Notes: generated by a model from the letters alone, not told the origin. Positions 11,062 to 23,282 are shown, counted from the stretch's first letter. The stretch: DNA of 64,000 nt from Brachynemurus nebulosus (GCA_035578155.1 JAPWDM010000021.1:1789001-1853000); one strand, 5' to 3'. A program made the numbers and translations.

Positions 11062-13496
11062 GTAATTGACAGGAATCTTTCATACAAAGATAAGAAATAA
11101 GAGAAGTTAGATACAGATAAATAAATAATGTAATGGAAAATTACTGCCAATAAGTCAAAATATTAACTAAATTAATTAAATTAATACATCCAAGTAGTTA
11201 CAGGTATAAGGTAAAATTTTACTACGATAGTACATTTGAATTTAAAAAAAATAAATTACTACTGCATTGAATTTTTGAATTAGTAAAAGCGAAAATTAGT
11301 TGAAGATTCACTGAGTTCAGCAAACACTAATAAAATTTCTGCGAGTTGGCTCCACGTGGTGAAATTGTAGGTTAAAGCTACTTAACTCAAATGCTTCCGG
11401 TGATAATTCGATGCAATACAAAGCAAACATGCACCAAGCGTATAATCATGAATTCCAGGTTGACACAATTCCAAGGATAGTGCAGAGCGAACCAGCCCAA
11501 AACGTTACGGCAGTCCAAATAAGGTGAATTCGTACCAAAAACAACCACTCATTTGCATAAACCAGCGTCCAATTTTCTTGTTTTATATAGGATCATCAAT
11601 AAAAGCAGTAGATTAACTTTTAAACAGAATTAGTATATAGAAATGAATAAAAGGGAAAACCTGTACAAGAAATTTACAATTTTAAATATGCAATTAATTG
11701 ATAAATAAAAGTGCTTTTCGTAGGTTATGCAACAACAATGTTCATTTGAACAAAATTACAAAACCACGAGGCACTTGCAGCAACAATAGAAATCAAAAAA
11801 AATTATTACCTGTACAGAAATTGAACTGAACCAGTAAAATATGAAATTTCAAAAGAATGAACGCACGGTCCACTCTAGCTTTTATAGCAAAATTTTACCG
11901 CGTAAACAACTGTCAATTTACAGATACCAACCAAAAAAAAATTGTATTCAAACGTGAATAAGCTCGCAGAGGAATTTAAACGCATACAGCATGTTCCAAT
12001 CACACAATGTTCAATATGCAATTGTATTACGTAAATGACAAAAAAAAAATAAATTTAAAAAAAAAATAATAATAAATTAAAATTTTCTTTAAAATACGTT
12101 CAAGAATGTAACAATATATATTGTAAAGGATGGTATGGCAAAATAAAAAAAAATATTATTTCTTAAAATTATTTTTTTTATTTTTTTTTTTTTTTAAACT
12201 GATGAATTAAAATTTTACAATTTATTGCCATGTTGAAGTTTTAGTTACAAAAGTAAAATTTTCATTTATACCATTTTACACAGTTAGATGGTGGTAATAT
12301 TGATAGTCTTTGTGACTCGACTAGCTCAGATAATTTGAATTAAATACTCGATAGTAGAGATCAGGGAGTACGCCCTGTCTTTACGTTTAGTACAAACGAA
12401 CAGGTCAAACGAAAAAAATGGATTACATGATTACAATGTTAACTTAATGAAATTTTAGCTCCTCGCAAGCGTGAAGGTAAATCACCAATCCGCCATTGAA
12501 AGAACCACGTTGGCTGCGGCAGGTTGGCGCAGGCCGGAACACGCCACACATCAGAGTATAGGTTGGCGCGCCCATTTCCGACGCCCGAAATACGTTGACG
12601 AAATCCACTTAACAAGTGGAGGAACTCCATAGCAAGAGATTAAGAAGGGATGTAAATACAAGAAGAAAGTAAGAAACCAAAGAAAAGAAACCTAAATAAT
12701 AAAAAAAACGTTAGCAAAGCGGAAACTATCTAAGCCAGTCGTTCTCAAACTTTTACATAAAAAAAAGTAATAAATAAATACTGATAATATCCAATAAAAT
12801 AATTGGAATGGTTTTCACATGCAACACACGGTATACTACTTTAATATGTGAATTAATGCAATAAAATTACGGAAAAGTTACAAACAACGGAATACAACCA
12901 GTTAAAAAAAAATAACTACTTTCGTAAAAATTAAATACTTACAATGTGTGAAAACCAAACCAATTTCACAAATTTATGACAAAAAAAAAATCATTAAATC
13001 GTGTTATTCAAAAAAAAAAAAAAAAAAAAAAACATAAAAACGTTACGTAATATATATGAACACACCAAAAAATACAAATAAATAGATTGAAGACAAAAAC
13101 TTACCAAAGGGCGGCATCGAACCAAATTTGAATTAATTTGAATTAAGATTTATACAACCATTATAATTACTTTAGTAATTTTTTTAGAAAAACTTTGTGA
13201 TTGAACATTATTCAACAAAAAAAATAAATAAGCACTTGCAATTTTTAATAGAGAACCATATTGAGGTTCTGTACTTTAGCAGCGGGAATAAAGAAAATGA
13301 ATCTACTTATGTCTTTACATTGCATCAGAGCTTCGAGAACAAAGGACCCCATTAGGCGCATGTGCGACTCGCAGTGAGTCGCCACTACACCCATATGTAC
13401 TCTAGGTAATAGGGCAGCAGAAACATTAATGTACATTCAATAAAGCACCAATTTGTGAATAATAATAAGAAAAATTAATTTTTTTTTTTTTACATT

Positions 13497-13498
<2 letters not shown>
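11062..13498. other. 2.4 kb without recognisable gene
   Basis: Mostly AT-rich, with A/T homopolymers. Three less AT-rich patches occur at about 11340-11560, 12340-12640 and 13245-13440. Short open frames cross the last two on the minus strand (63 codons each), but neither resembles a protein family I know and both contain no obvious splice context. Confidence 0.4.

Positions 13499-13560
<62 letters not shown>
13499..13560. repeat. (TA)n microsatellite
   Basis: About 62 bases of pure TA. Confidence 0.95.
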
Positions 13561-13565
<5 letters not shown>

Positions 13566-13568
13566 CTA

Positions 13569-14320
13569 TACCGTCAATGGGGCTATTTGGTAAAAATGTT
13601 ATCTATTTTTGCTTCTATCTTAATATATTTTGAAAAATTGGGTCAATCTATAGGAACAATTCACATAATACATAATAATTATTAATTTAATCCATATTTT
13701 GGATAATTTAATAAATACTAAATGATTTTTTTTTGTGGCCTTTCCAAAATAAAACAAAGTAGTAGCATATAAAGATTATTAAATTTATTATTTGTCAAAC
13801 AGTTCAAATGGCGTTAATTAAGAATCGCACTGAAACGATAATAAAATATAATAATAAATTCAACTTTAAAATTAACAAAATTTTTAATTAATAGTGTATA
13901 ATAATTAATTTTGAATTAATTCCAAATAACCCCTTTTTGTATTCCAAGAAGCCCCACTTCCGAAAAAGGGCCTTAAAATATTAAGGCGCCAATATAAACA
14001 AATTTTATTGACTTCTAAGTAAAAAGGGAAAAATTAATAATTAGTGAACAACTTACCATTCAGATAAATACCTTAACTTGAATTTTACAGTCGAAAGTTT
14101 GCACTGCAATAATATTCAGTAATTTTTATGTTGTTATCAACAGATACTTCATAAATGAAATGGAACAACTGAAGAAGTTTGTACTGGCCAACATACTACT
14201 ACATTAACATCCTCTATTAGAGACGTTATGAATACGTTCAGAAATCAAACAGATATAAGGGTTCAAATATTTTTTTTTTCAAATAGCCCCTCCGATTTCA
14301 GATAGCCTCGTTTGACGGTA
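13569..14320. mobile_element. TA-flanked short inverted-repeat element (MITE candidate)
   Basis: TACCGTCAATGGGGCTATTTG at the left pairs imperfectly with CAAATAGCCCC...TTTGACGGTA at the right. TA lies at both outer edges, as expected for Tc1/mariner-type insertion. About 750 bp, AT-rich, with no transposase reading frame. The right arm contains a 13-17 base insertion relative to the left. Confidence 0.5.
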
Positions 14321-15780
14321 TTAATTTATCGATATATACTTATCTATATTAATTTATGCAATTAGCATAAATCTTAAGTTCAGATTTAATACGTTTTTTT
14401 TGTGTGTCCAAGAATTGAGAGTTTTCAGATACGAGGTTCACGATACGAGTAGCGATATATAGGTTTCTTTGTCCTAGCGTCCTGCATAACAGTGTGAACA
14501 CATTTGCAAAAAGTTTTTTCTCGAAAACTCGTTTACATAGAATAATGGTTCAAAAATGTATTTTTTATGATTTTTTCCGCTCTTTGCCATAGTATAAAAA
14601 ATTTGAATTTTGAGAAATTTTTAGAAAAAGCTCGTTTTTTGAGCTTCTGGGCATCGGACGTGTCTGGCTGGAGAATTCATCCAAGGGTTTGGGACTCCCA
14701 ACGTTTTCACCAAATTTCGTAAATATTGGACACTTCGTTCGAGAGTTATCGCGCAGACACATATGTTTGGCTTGCTATTTCATTTTTATATTATGAAAAT
14801 TATGAAAAATACATCTCTAAAAAAAAACTAAATGATGCAATAACTTATATTCTTATGCAATGTATTGATTAAATGCTTAAATACCAACAAAAAGTATTTT
14901 TTATCAAAGAAAGTTATTATAGTTAACGTTTAAGTTTCTTACTTTCTCTTGATTTTGATTCCCATTATGCATTTTAATGGTCATTTTTTAAAAACCGCAT
15001 AAAAAATTCAGATAAAAAGATTCGTATAAAAAAATCGCACAAAAAAGGACCGCATAAAAAAAGGTTTAGCTGTATACCTAAGTTAATTGATGTTTGTAAA
15101 TTTGAAATAGAATTACAATAGAGCAATATTGTTAGTTTTAAATATTATTTTATTATTTTATTGCTTTCTTCTCAAATTATTCCATAAAATAAGTTTATGC
15201 ACTAAAATTATTTTCAGTGAGGTGATTCATTATTTTATTATCAAAGTTGGAGTACGCGTTATAAGGCGAACATACAAAAAAAAAATTATTCAAAAGTTTG
15301 GGGTGCACGATGTACGCCGCAAAATACGGTACAGTAAAATCTCCCTATTTCGGACTAATTCGGATTGACAAAAAAATAAGTAATTAAATAAAAATGTATA
15401 TAGCAAATTAGTGTGTAGTATACATTTTTTAGTAAATTTTTAATCAAATTAAACAAAGAGTAATGAAAATATTTCATTTTATACTTCTTATTTATTACTG
15501 AATTCACTTATAAATTAAATTATTACATACACTTACGCTTTGAAATTTATCTAAATTAAATATACGATCTCCGTAAAAGTCAGGATTACTCGTGATTTAG
15601 TAGTGTTCCATAATTCAGAATTTTCACTAATTTGCATCCACCGTGATCCGCATTCAAAACGTTCAAAGCATCAGCATTCAAAATAAAACACTTATAAGAA
15701 TCTGAATTCACAAGGAGCACACAGGGAGGTTTGTATCATATATATTTATAAATTGGTAACTTTCCGTAATTTTTCGTTCG
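14321..15780. other. Region with degenerate repeat sequence only
   Basis: No gene is supportable. 14460-14762 reads as an old dispersed repeat (ORF with DNSRTKCPIFTKFGE on the minus strand, probably not translated). TACAGTAAAATCTCCCTATTT near 15330 and GGACCGCATAAAAAAAGG near 15048 resemble decayed pogo/Tc1-type ends, but no convincing pair was found. Confidence 0.35.
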
Positions 15781-15920
15781 GTTTCTACGTGGCATTTTGT
15801 ATAGTCCTTTTTTTGATGGCGGCAGTTCTTTTCGATTGATCCATTTTAAATTTTTGAACATAAACATGCGTAAAAATAGATTTGTTATATATATCTGCGA
15901 TGTTCTTCACCTATTTCTTT

Positions 15921-16960
15921 TCAAAATGCACGGTCCTCCTCTGTTATCGCGTAAAGGATACTTGTTTCAAGAATTTTTGAAATATTTCCTTCATGTAATA
16001 CTTCCAAAAATTTAATATTAAACGTATTGTACGCAGCAAAAGTTATATTTTTAAATTTATCAGATGGTACATGTAAGTGGCCGGCAGAAGCCTCAGATGT
16101 ATTGTAAGCTTTCCAAAAAATAAAAACCTCCTTTTCTTCTAATTTTATATCTTCTTTAACTAATTTTTCATTACAGTATGAACACTGGAGTTTATTTCTA
16201 CATTTATATGCTAAATAACCAGCAACATACACTAAAGCGCACGTTTCTAATGTTGGCTCACAAGATTCTAAAGAAATTTCATTTTTATTAGCTTCATTTT
16301 CGAGGATAGCTGTTGTTCAACCGTTTCGTCCGATTCGTCACAAACGCAAATAACATTTTCATTATCACCATTGTCCCGTGTTGTCTCCTTTTTTTTAGAA
16401 AATAACATTAAATTATCTGTTTTATCATCCAAGCAATTAGATCCTTTTTTTAGTGACATTAACCCAACAAAAATACTTTATTGCAAGTTTTGGCGAAACT
16501 GCATTTCCCAAGAACTTAGATTATTACCCGAACGGCGACGTAATGTTCCAAATTGATTTTCTAGGCAATCTTGATCTAGGCGTCCCGTTGATAAGTATAA
16601 TACACCTTCATGTAAAAGATCTTTAGAAAGGGATAATATGCTCAAGATGGATAATTTGAGACCATTAATACATGGTGGATTTTTTCTACTATTATCGGTG
16701 TAAAACCATGTTTCAGATAATTTAAGAAAGTTTTACAGAAATACCGAGTTTGCAGAAATACCGCGAAAAAAAGGATTAGAATCCCTAGACGAATAAGCAT
16801 TAAGACAATCAAAAACATCATTCAAGCACTTCGAAAGAAAGCATGTCGCCATGCAAGTTGGATGTTTCAAAATGTTTTGTTGTTTTCCAGTTGTTAACGC
16901 CATGCCATAGCAACTATGAAACTAAATACTTGAACCTGTAACGGAATGACTCTCAATTGA
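15921..16960 (-). pseudogene. THAP9/P-element transposase, C-terminal half
   Basis: Minus-strand translation, in more than one frame, gives successive blocks of a P-element-type transposase. These are CLNDVFDCLNAYSSRDSN near 16800, STGRLDQDCLENQFGTLRRR near 16580-16520, and YVAGYLAYKC...CSYC near 16230-16150. The middle block is the diagnostic GRLNQDxLEN-type motif of THAP9/P transposases, and the last is their C-terminal segment with paired cysteines. Frameshifts near 16290 and stops near 16460 and 16690 inactivate it. It is collinear with the fragments at 18338-18618 and 38742-39545, which I read as the upstream parts of the same gene. Confidence 0.7.
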
Positions 16961-17935
16961 TTTCACCTTTAAATTGTGCGCGTAACACGAAATGACACAC
17001 CAACGCCACCTAGCGACCGTTTAGTTAAACATCACTATATGAACACAATGTGTCTGAGTTAAAAACCAAACTAGGGTAACTGTTGACACCTAGTGGTTGG
17101 TTTGCGAATTATAATAATCTGTCGCCTTAATGGTTAACGATATTACATTTAGATTTTGTTTTATACGCTTTATACGTCATTGTGGTTGGCGATATTATTT
17201 TTAGATTTTTGTTTTATAATTTAGGGTAAAAATGTAATTCGGCCAATAGAATTAGAGAATGGTAAAAATATTGCCATTTATGGCAATGACCCTAAGTAAA
17301 AGGATTCTGTTTTGAATTGTGAAAAAAAAGACGCTTAAAAAAGGTTTAAAAAAGAAAAAATATATTTAAAAATTTAGAAAAATAAGTAAATAAATTAATA
17401 ATTTGTTAAAATAAATTGAATTAAACCAAAGCAACTTAAATATATAATTAACATAAATTAAACGTGTAATAATAAAATAAATGAAATAAATAATTATTCG
17501 AGTTTTCATACGGAATCCATTTTGTAATGAAATTTATATAAAAATCTACCAAAAGTTGTTATTGAATATTATGAAATTAACGCTTGAAATTGGAATAATC
17601 AACGAGTCAGGACATAAATCTATTTAACAGTTATACAAACGTTTTATTATTTTTAACAATCTCAAGAACCTACGCCTTTAGACATAACAATTAACCACGT
17701 GGAAAATGGAAAATGGTTCAAGTTTAGAAGCCCCCCTGCTCCGACTGTTTGAAACTGCAAGGCTTACTTTCATTTTCTGCCAGTGATTTGGCTTAATATG
17801 AAGGTCACTTAATTATGGAGCAGCCCGACAACCACTTTTTTGTTCTCTTGCATATAATTCGGCAACTGCACCTCACGAAACCCTTTCACCATTAAATAAA
17901 AAATCGTTTTTCATTAAACGATTTCTTAATGATTT
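16961..17935. other. Insertion or spacer inside the P-element pseudogene
   Basis: The P-element reading is interrupted between about 16960 and 18337. The right part of this interruption is a LINE 3' end; the left part has no recognised gene. The LINE insertion may begin anywhere in this interval. Confidence 0.4.
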
Positions 17936-18337
17936 CATGATATGTGGATTTGAGGATTATCACGAAAGTACCATGGTTTGTTCGAAACAGCCAAATCCAC
18001 AAAGAACTTGGAATCGACACCATCCACGACCACATACACAAAATCTCCAAAAGGTTCTTCGACAACATTGAACATTGCAGTGGCGCGATTCACTACAAGC
18101 TCAACGAACCCCTGATTCACACTCGTCTTAAAAGAAAATCTCCCTATAATAATCAATAATTATAAGTTATATGTATTATACTTAAGTCATCAATAATGTG
18201 ATCCAAGCATATATTATTATGTGCCAGAAGCGATATATTCTGGCTTAATGTGAAATCTTTGTACTCAATACTATGTAATTACATAATTATTTATGTAGAA
18301 CTAGTCATAATAAACTATATACAACACAAAAAAAAAT
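17936..18337 (+). mobile_element. LINE (Jockey-like) 3' end with poly-A
   Basis: The frame at 17944-18159 (IITKVPWFVRNSQIHKEL...) matches the C-terminal signature of Jockey-clade ORF2 proteins, where an NAPWYVxNxxIHxDL-like motif precedes a short helical tail. It is followed by about 170 bp of AT-rich 3' untranslated sequence with AATAAA near 18309 and a run of A ending near 18337. The P-element reading frame resumes immediately after the A run, so this is a retroposed insertion within that pseudogene. Confidence 0.55.
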
Positions 18338-18618
18338 ATGTTGAATGTCATAACTGAAGTAAATTTTTCGTTCTGAAACCATTATAAATGCTGTTGTCTC
18401 ATTAATACCTAGTAGTGCTACAGCTTTTTGATTTTCAGTGCACTGATCACAAACCATCGAATGAATATTAATACCAGCCTCTAAGTATTTTTCTACACAA
18501 AGCTTAAGTAATTCCACTAAATTTTTACCTTTCACATTAGAACAAGAGGTGACATAAGCAACCGATAATTTCTACGAGGATCTCAATCCCCGAAAAACAA
18601 TTGCAAATGTCGCACATT
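18338..18618 (-). pseudogene. THAP9/P-element transposase, central fragment
   Basis: Reading leftward from 18618 the frame gives ATFAIVFRGLR, then VKGKNLVELLKLCVEKYLEAGI, MVCDQCTENQKAVALLGI and ERKIYFSYDIQHI. These correspond to the GxNH domain/RNase H core of P-element transposases (usual forms VFMLRGL, VCDQGxxN, FDxPHL). One in-frame stop lies near 18575. The right edge at 18618 coincides with the outer end of an inverted-repeat element. The preceding coding part is found, in register, 20 kb away at 38742. Confidence 0.7.
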
Positions 18619-18748
18619 TAGGCCCGATTCACACTATAGTGTCGATATCGATACGCTCCTGCTCCAATCTCGCTCCGGTCTCGGTCCGATAAGAATCTTT
18701 TTTCCATATTTTAAACACTATTGTATTAGGAGAACATAACATTATAAT

Positions 18749-18750
<2 letters not shown>

Positions 18751-18820
<70 letters not shown>
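18751..18820. repeat. (TA)n microsatellite
   Basis: About 70 bases of pure TA. Confidence 0.95.
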
Positions 18821-18826
<6 letters not shown>

Positions 18827-18978
18827 ATAGTTTGGGAACACTATATTTTTTTGGTTGAATATCGCGTGCCAATGGTCTGGCATCACCATATAACTTAAGA
18901 AAATGACTTTCGTTCAAAACTTTCTAAGAAAAAAGAGACAAAAGGAATTTTCAACATAACGTATAAAATGGGGATTTT

Positions 18979-19934
18979 AGTAGATAGGCTAGGACAGTTC
19001 TGCGGCACCGTAAAACTAACCAACTTGAACCCTTTTGCCAATGTTTGAAATCGTGTGACTTTACGGTACTATACATTCCGAACTGATGAGTCATCAAACT
19101 GTATCGATGTGCAAACCTTGACCTTTGACCCGGCACGTACCGAGTACATTTATTTAAAATTTGTTGTTGACATTTGACCCCAACACTCGCTCATACTGTT
19201 GGCCTTGAAATTCCAAAGACATGAGTCATCACCAGCAACCGAATTAATTTATGTTAACCCATTATGCGTCATCACAATTTACTTATAACAATTTCATTTT
19301 GTGTTAACCCATTACCAGCCAAACCTAACGCATGCGCAGACTGAATTTAAGTACACGACGCATGCGCAGACTGAATTTTAGGTTACAATTTGATAGATGG
19401 GGTACACTACTGCGTCAAAAATGTGGGGTTACCCTAACTCGGGGGTGGCCCCAAACTTTTGACACCGTACTGTACTTAAATTTTTGGTACACTGCCGTGT
19501 CAAAAGTGTGGACCCCCCTGGCCAAAAAGGTATCCTATCACTTTTTGAAGCGTACTGTACGTGCAAACCTTGACCCCAACACGCGCTTGCCTTAATTGCG
19601 TCATCTTAAACGAACTATCACGTCAAAAAATGTGGGGAATACCCTAACCCAGGAGTAGCCCCAAACTTTTGACGCCGTACTGTACTTAAATTTTTGGTAC
19701 ACTACCGTGTCAAAAGTGTGGACCCCCTGTCAAAAAAGCTATCCGATCACTTTTTAAAGCGTACAGTACTTATTTTGTGTACGTGCAAACCTTGACCCCA
19801 ACACGCGCTTGCCTTAATTGCGTCATTTTAAACGAAAATCGGGGAGGCCGCTAAATTTTGTGGGGGCACTGTACCATGCGCTAGCCGCAATCATGACTTC
19901 AGACTCCAGACTCCAGAGTCCAGATTTCTGACCG
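18979..19934 (+). repeat. Polinton left terminal inverted repeat (956 bp)
   Basis: It pairs with 33894-34629. It is about 220 bp longer because a block (TGTGGGG...TTTTGACRCCGTACTG...GTGTGGACCCCC...TTGACCCCAACACGCGC) occurs twice in tandem here, at about 19420-19605 and 19625-19830, and only once on the right. Open frames crossing the repeat are shared between the two ends and with the second Polinton, but I see no protein-like signature in them. Confidence 0.95.
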
Positions 19935-20605
19935 GTTGTATATTAAGAATATGTTATGTATACACTCTGTATATCCCTATTTAATTTTAATTTTATAAAT
20001 ACATACTAGTAAATGATTGTAGTCTTTATGTCAACAAAATCTAACTAAAATAATTTATCACTTTTATCAGCATTGGAAAAATATTTGCTTAATTAGCAAA
20101 AAGTAATATGTTTGCAAATAAATTCGTATATATTACTGTACAATAAATACCTGGATTATTTCTTAATATGTATACTATAATTTAACTATGTTGTTTAATA
20201 TAAAAATTATAACAGCATTAAGATTTGCTAAATTTTTTTATAAATTAGTAGTTTTGGGGTAAAAAATATATAGAATATCATCTTAAAACTTACATCACAC
20301 ATACATAATATAATTATTATATACAAATGCATGTATACGTAGGTGCAGGTATAAATGCATGTATGCATGAGTATATTCTTATACAGGGTGTATCATGAAA
20401 TATGCCTTTCAATTAGAATAAAAAAATTTCATAAGATTTTTGTCAATACGTTTATAGGTTAATGAAAGTAACTTCTTGCTGTAAAAAATAGGGGAATTTA
20501 GGGTAACTATTAAATAAAACGCACATAATTTTTTTTTTAAATTTTATTTATAGAATAAATGTATACAAAAAATTAAATTGCTTAAATCTATATATTACTT
20601 AAAAT
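19935..20605. other. Non-coding left subterminal region of the Polinton
   Basis: AT-rich and without genes. 20160-20530 is recognisably conserved in both arms of the second Polinton (near 53460-53800 and 58290-58620), including CAGGGTGTATCAT and the segment before ATTTAGGGTAAC, so it is a retained structural or 3' transcript region. Confidence 0.6.
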
Positions 20606-21091
20606 CTATTTATTTTCCATATAAAAATTTTTTAAAAGAATACAATTTTCTAATGAACAAATTTTATCTGAATGAAGCATACAGCGTCTTGAATAATATT
20701 CATCTCGCAGAATAGAAATCTTCGGTACATCAAATATTTCTTCCAAATTCAGAATCCACGGCTGGTTTTCGGTACCATCAAACAAACTTGATATCCATTT
20801 CTTCTTTTCACCGCCCTTGACGTATATAACATCATACTTCTTTAATATAGGTTTTAATATGGTATGAAGTTTTTTGTACGGAATAAATCCATACGACCAA
20901 GGTATTCCATGCCAATTTCGGCAAAGCCAACGGGCTACTCGTTGATATTTCTTCGGCAACTCGTTGAAATCAAACGGTGCGTCGAATATAAAATGTAATA
21001 TATCATCTGAATTTTCTGCAGCAATACCAACTTCTTTAAAATAAAATTCGTTGTTAGCTCCTTGATAGCCTTGTATGTCAAGAAACGCTAG
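20606..21091 (-). CDS. Polinton conserved hypothetical protein (start codon lost)
   Basis: An open frame of about 161 codons encodes a protein beginning AFLDIQGYQG and containing RVARWLCRNWHGIPWSYGFIPY, DVIYVKGGEKKKWISSLF and a C-terminal Cys/His-rich end (CMLHSDKICSLENC). I recognise it as a protein repeatedly found beside the capsid genes of insect Polintons; its function is unknown to me. The second Polinton has an intact ATG at the equivalent position, but here that codon reads CTA (21091-21089), so translation may start at the internal ATG at 20959. A TATATAAAG box at 21137-21145 lies 46 bases upstream, as expected for its own promoter. Confidence 0.7.
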   Translation of the reverse strand, partial: LAFLDIQGYQGANNEFYFKEVGIAAENSDDILHFIFDAPFDFNELPKKYQRVARWLCRNWHGIPWSYGFIPYKKLHTILKPILKKYDVIYVKGGEKKKWISSLFDGTENQPWILNLEEIFDVPKISILRDEYYSRRCMLHSDKICSLENCILLKNFYMENK

Positions 21092-21136
21092 TTTTTACCG
21101 CCGCCGTAGAACTGAAATTATTCACACAATCCACAA

Positions 21137-21145
21137 CTTTATATA
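21137..21145 (-). promoter_or_regulatory. TATA box for the hypothetical protein gene
   Basis: TATATAAAG on the minus strand, 46 bases before the expected start codon. The second Polinton has a weaker TATACAAAG at the matching place. Confidence 0.5.
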
Positions 21146-21176
21146 GAATAACTAAAAGTGGTGGGGGTAATTAGGT

Positions 21177-22362
21177 TTACTTTTTAACCAGGTTAGTTAG
21201 TGGAATGTATTCGAAAATGACATCATGAACTAAAATGGCTATTGCTGTCGTACCAGCCGGAATATCTTTATTACATTTAAATTCTAAACGAACATCAACT
21301 GAACCGCTTTTCAGTGACTCATTTTGATGTGAGCAATCAATAAAAACTATCGGAGCTATAGTTTTAAAATTTTCCCAATTTAAGAGCGGTTCATTGGAAC
21401 GATGATAGTATGAGGATTGAAAGCGGGTATACATATCATAAAGTATTGCATACTGATTAATATCAAATTTAATATTCAAATCATCATAAGGGTACACTTG
21501 TGAATTTAGGTAAACTTTGAAATTATTTAAATCACAATGATCAAACTTAGAAACATTTTTATCCTTTTTCTGTAAAGCGAAAATGATATATCGCGGTTTT
21601 TCTAGCTGTGTAGTTGTTTTTACAACCCGTGTTTTGTTGTGTAGTGGGTAATGCAGGTTGAATATAAGTTTCCCACGCTCTAAAACTAATCTGTATAGGT
21701 TCAGCTTTTTCAACATATTTTAGCAGTGATAATTTAATTTCATCTGATACAGTTACATGTGGAACACGCCATTCGAGTTTATTTATTTCAAATTTCAACG
21801 AATCCGATTCTGAAACAATTACATCGTTGTCAGTTCGTGCACGAATAAGAATTAATTCATGCTTTGCGTTTAACATAATTTTTCCATAATCCTCAGCGAA
21901 TCCCAATAATTTTCTAAGCGGAATGCAAAAGTTAAAGTTGGCTTGTGGTAATTTTATTGTACAATCATTATCAATCGACCAACCAGCATTTAGTAATTGT
22001 TTAGTCTCATCATCGTTTAACGATAAATAATTTTTCAAGGTCGTTGTTAGACCAACATACCTAACACGTTCAAGTTCAACCCCATTTAATTCATATCTAA
22101 TTTCATCGAATAGAAAGGCAATACAATTATTAACCAATTTTATATCTGGAACGGCATTTTCATTATTTAAAATTTTCCCCTCAATGTAAATAAAACTTTC
22201 ACTAGGTAAAATGTACAAGTCCTGGTTTTGAATTAATATTCTAACTTCGTCATTATTCTTAAAGGATCGTAAAAAGGGTGCACATGTATGATATTCAAAG
22301 TTCGTAATGCTATCATCAATTTGTGAGCCCTCAGGAATATTTAATACGTCGCTGTATACCAT
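21177..22362 (-). CDS. MCP: Polinton major capsid protein (double jelly-roll), one frameshift
   Basis: Two overlapping frames together give a capsid protein of roughly 390 residues. The N-terminal frame (22362-21559) has the IYIEG and GVELERVRYVGLTTTLKNYL segments and the C-terminal frame (21716-21177) has FDHCDLNNFKVYLNSQVYPY, NQYAILYDMY and VFIDCSHQNESLKSG. These are typical of the major capsid protein of Polintons and relatives. It would assemble the icosahedral shell with the penton protein. A single-base change near 21645, in the AACAAAACA stretch, breaks the frame, so as read it yields a truncated protein. The start codon overlaps the end of the small upstream gene by 22 bases. Confidence 0.88.
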
Positions 22363-22532
22363 TTTCTTTTAACTTTATGACCCAATGCTTCAAGAAATGC
22401 TAAACGTTCAGGTGAAATACGCTGTTGCTTAAATGCTTTACGTTTAATGGTATTCAACTGAATGAGCTCAGGCTGTAAAAACGCTCTATTATATAGCCTA
22501 GCGGCGGGTTGCTCCAGATTGTAAATTAACAT
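22341..22532 (-). CDS. Small conserved Polinton protein (63 aa)
   Basis: A 63-residue basic protein lying between the penton and major capsid genes. It overlaps the penton stop by 7 bases and the capsid start by 22 bases. Features: LIYNLEQPAARLYN at the start and ISPERLAFLEALGHKVKRKWY at the end. A homologue survives at 54529-54738 in the second Polinton, with the C-terminal motif (LAFLKSLGLKVKR) conserved, which argues for real coding function. Its role is unknown; position suggests a capsid-associated or assembly factor. Confidence 0.7.
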   Translation of the reverse strand: MLIYNLEQPAARLYNRAFLQPELIQLNTIKRKAFKQQRISPERLAFLEALGHKVKRKWYTATY

Positions 22533-23236
22533 GGTCTCAAATGCAAACGTACTGTGATTGTTTCACCGCGAAAGTCAACCAAATCACCGTCTTGATCGAC
22601 AATTTTCAACGAAAGAGATGTTAACTCTCTAACGGTTACTGGTGAATAGATTATATTTCGCGGTACCTCAACTATTTTATACCCTGGCGCAACAAGAGGT
22701 GAAAATTCGTGAAGTGTGTGAGCTAGCATACCATTCATATAAGCATTACTCGTAATATTAGATTCAATGCGTATTGCATTCACCTTCATAATACTGACAG
22801 GCTCATTAGATGAGTGAAGTTTGTTTGGTTCCAATATCCGTTTAGTAAACCCTAAAAGTGAACCAATTGTATTAGGTTTAGTGAAATCAATAGCTTTATT
22901 GCTAATTATTTCGCATTTGAGTGTGTTATTATTAGCCCTTAGATGTATGTATGGTTTATCATTTTCGTTGTTATATATTATATTACCATACTTGTTGTAA
23001 ATAGTTTTGTTTATATATGTAGCTAAATCATCTATTTCAAAGGTGCCGGTAGGAAATGATATTACATCATTATCACCGTAATGTAATAAATTATTTTTAG
23101 CAGTTACGTTAGGAATTGAATTGTATACTTGGAAATCTAATAGAGCACACTCATATTGATTTCTAAGTTGAATTGCCGGAAAATAGTGTGCAGTGAGTAT
23201 AGAAGTATTTCCCGACAAAGTTAATGTGAACGCCAT
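22526..23236 (-). CDS. Polinton minor capsid (penton) protein
   Basis: I chose the ATG at 23236 (MAFTLTLSGNTS), because residues upstream of it in the longer open frame overlap the protease gene and look non-coding. An ATG at 23263 is the alternative. The protein of about 236 residues has an all-beta look, with HYFPAIQL, CALLDFQVYNSIPN, ISFPTGTFEIDDL and GSLLGF. These are landmarks of the single jelly-roll penton protein of Polintons, which would occupy the five-fold vertices. The frame is intact here, whereas the second Polinton keeps only a remnant at 54700-54830. Confidence 0.85.
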   Translation of the reverse strand: MAFTLTLSGNTSILTAHYFPAIQLRNQYECALLDFQVYNSIPNVTAKNNLLHYGDNDVISFPTGTFEIDDLATYINKTIYNKYGNIIYNNENDKPYIHLRANNNTLKCEIISNKAIDFTKPNTIGSLLGFTKRILEPNKLHSSNEPVSIMKVNAIRIESNITSNAYMNGMLAHTLHEFSPLVAPGYKIVEVPRNIIYSPVTVRELTSLSLKIVDQDGDLVDFRGETITVRLHLRPC

Positions 23237-23282
23237 GACTTCGTCTTTCGAAATGACAAACATACGTGAGCGTTGATTTCTT

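Noticed and set aside
14565..14762. 65-codon ORF with DNSRTKCPIFTKFGE
   Set aside because: Looks like translation of an old dispersed repeat; no start context, no continuation and no known domain.
19332..19595. ORFs in the Polinton terminal repeats (also 34061-34276, 18951-19136, 34472-34807, 50454-50666)
   Set aside because: They occur in both inverted ends, extend past the element edge in places and have no protein-like motifs; conservation is explained by the terminal repeat itself.
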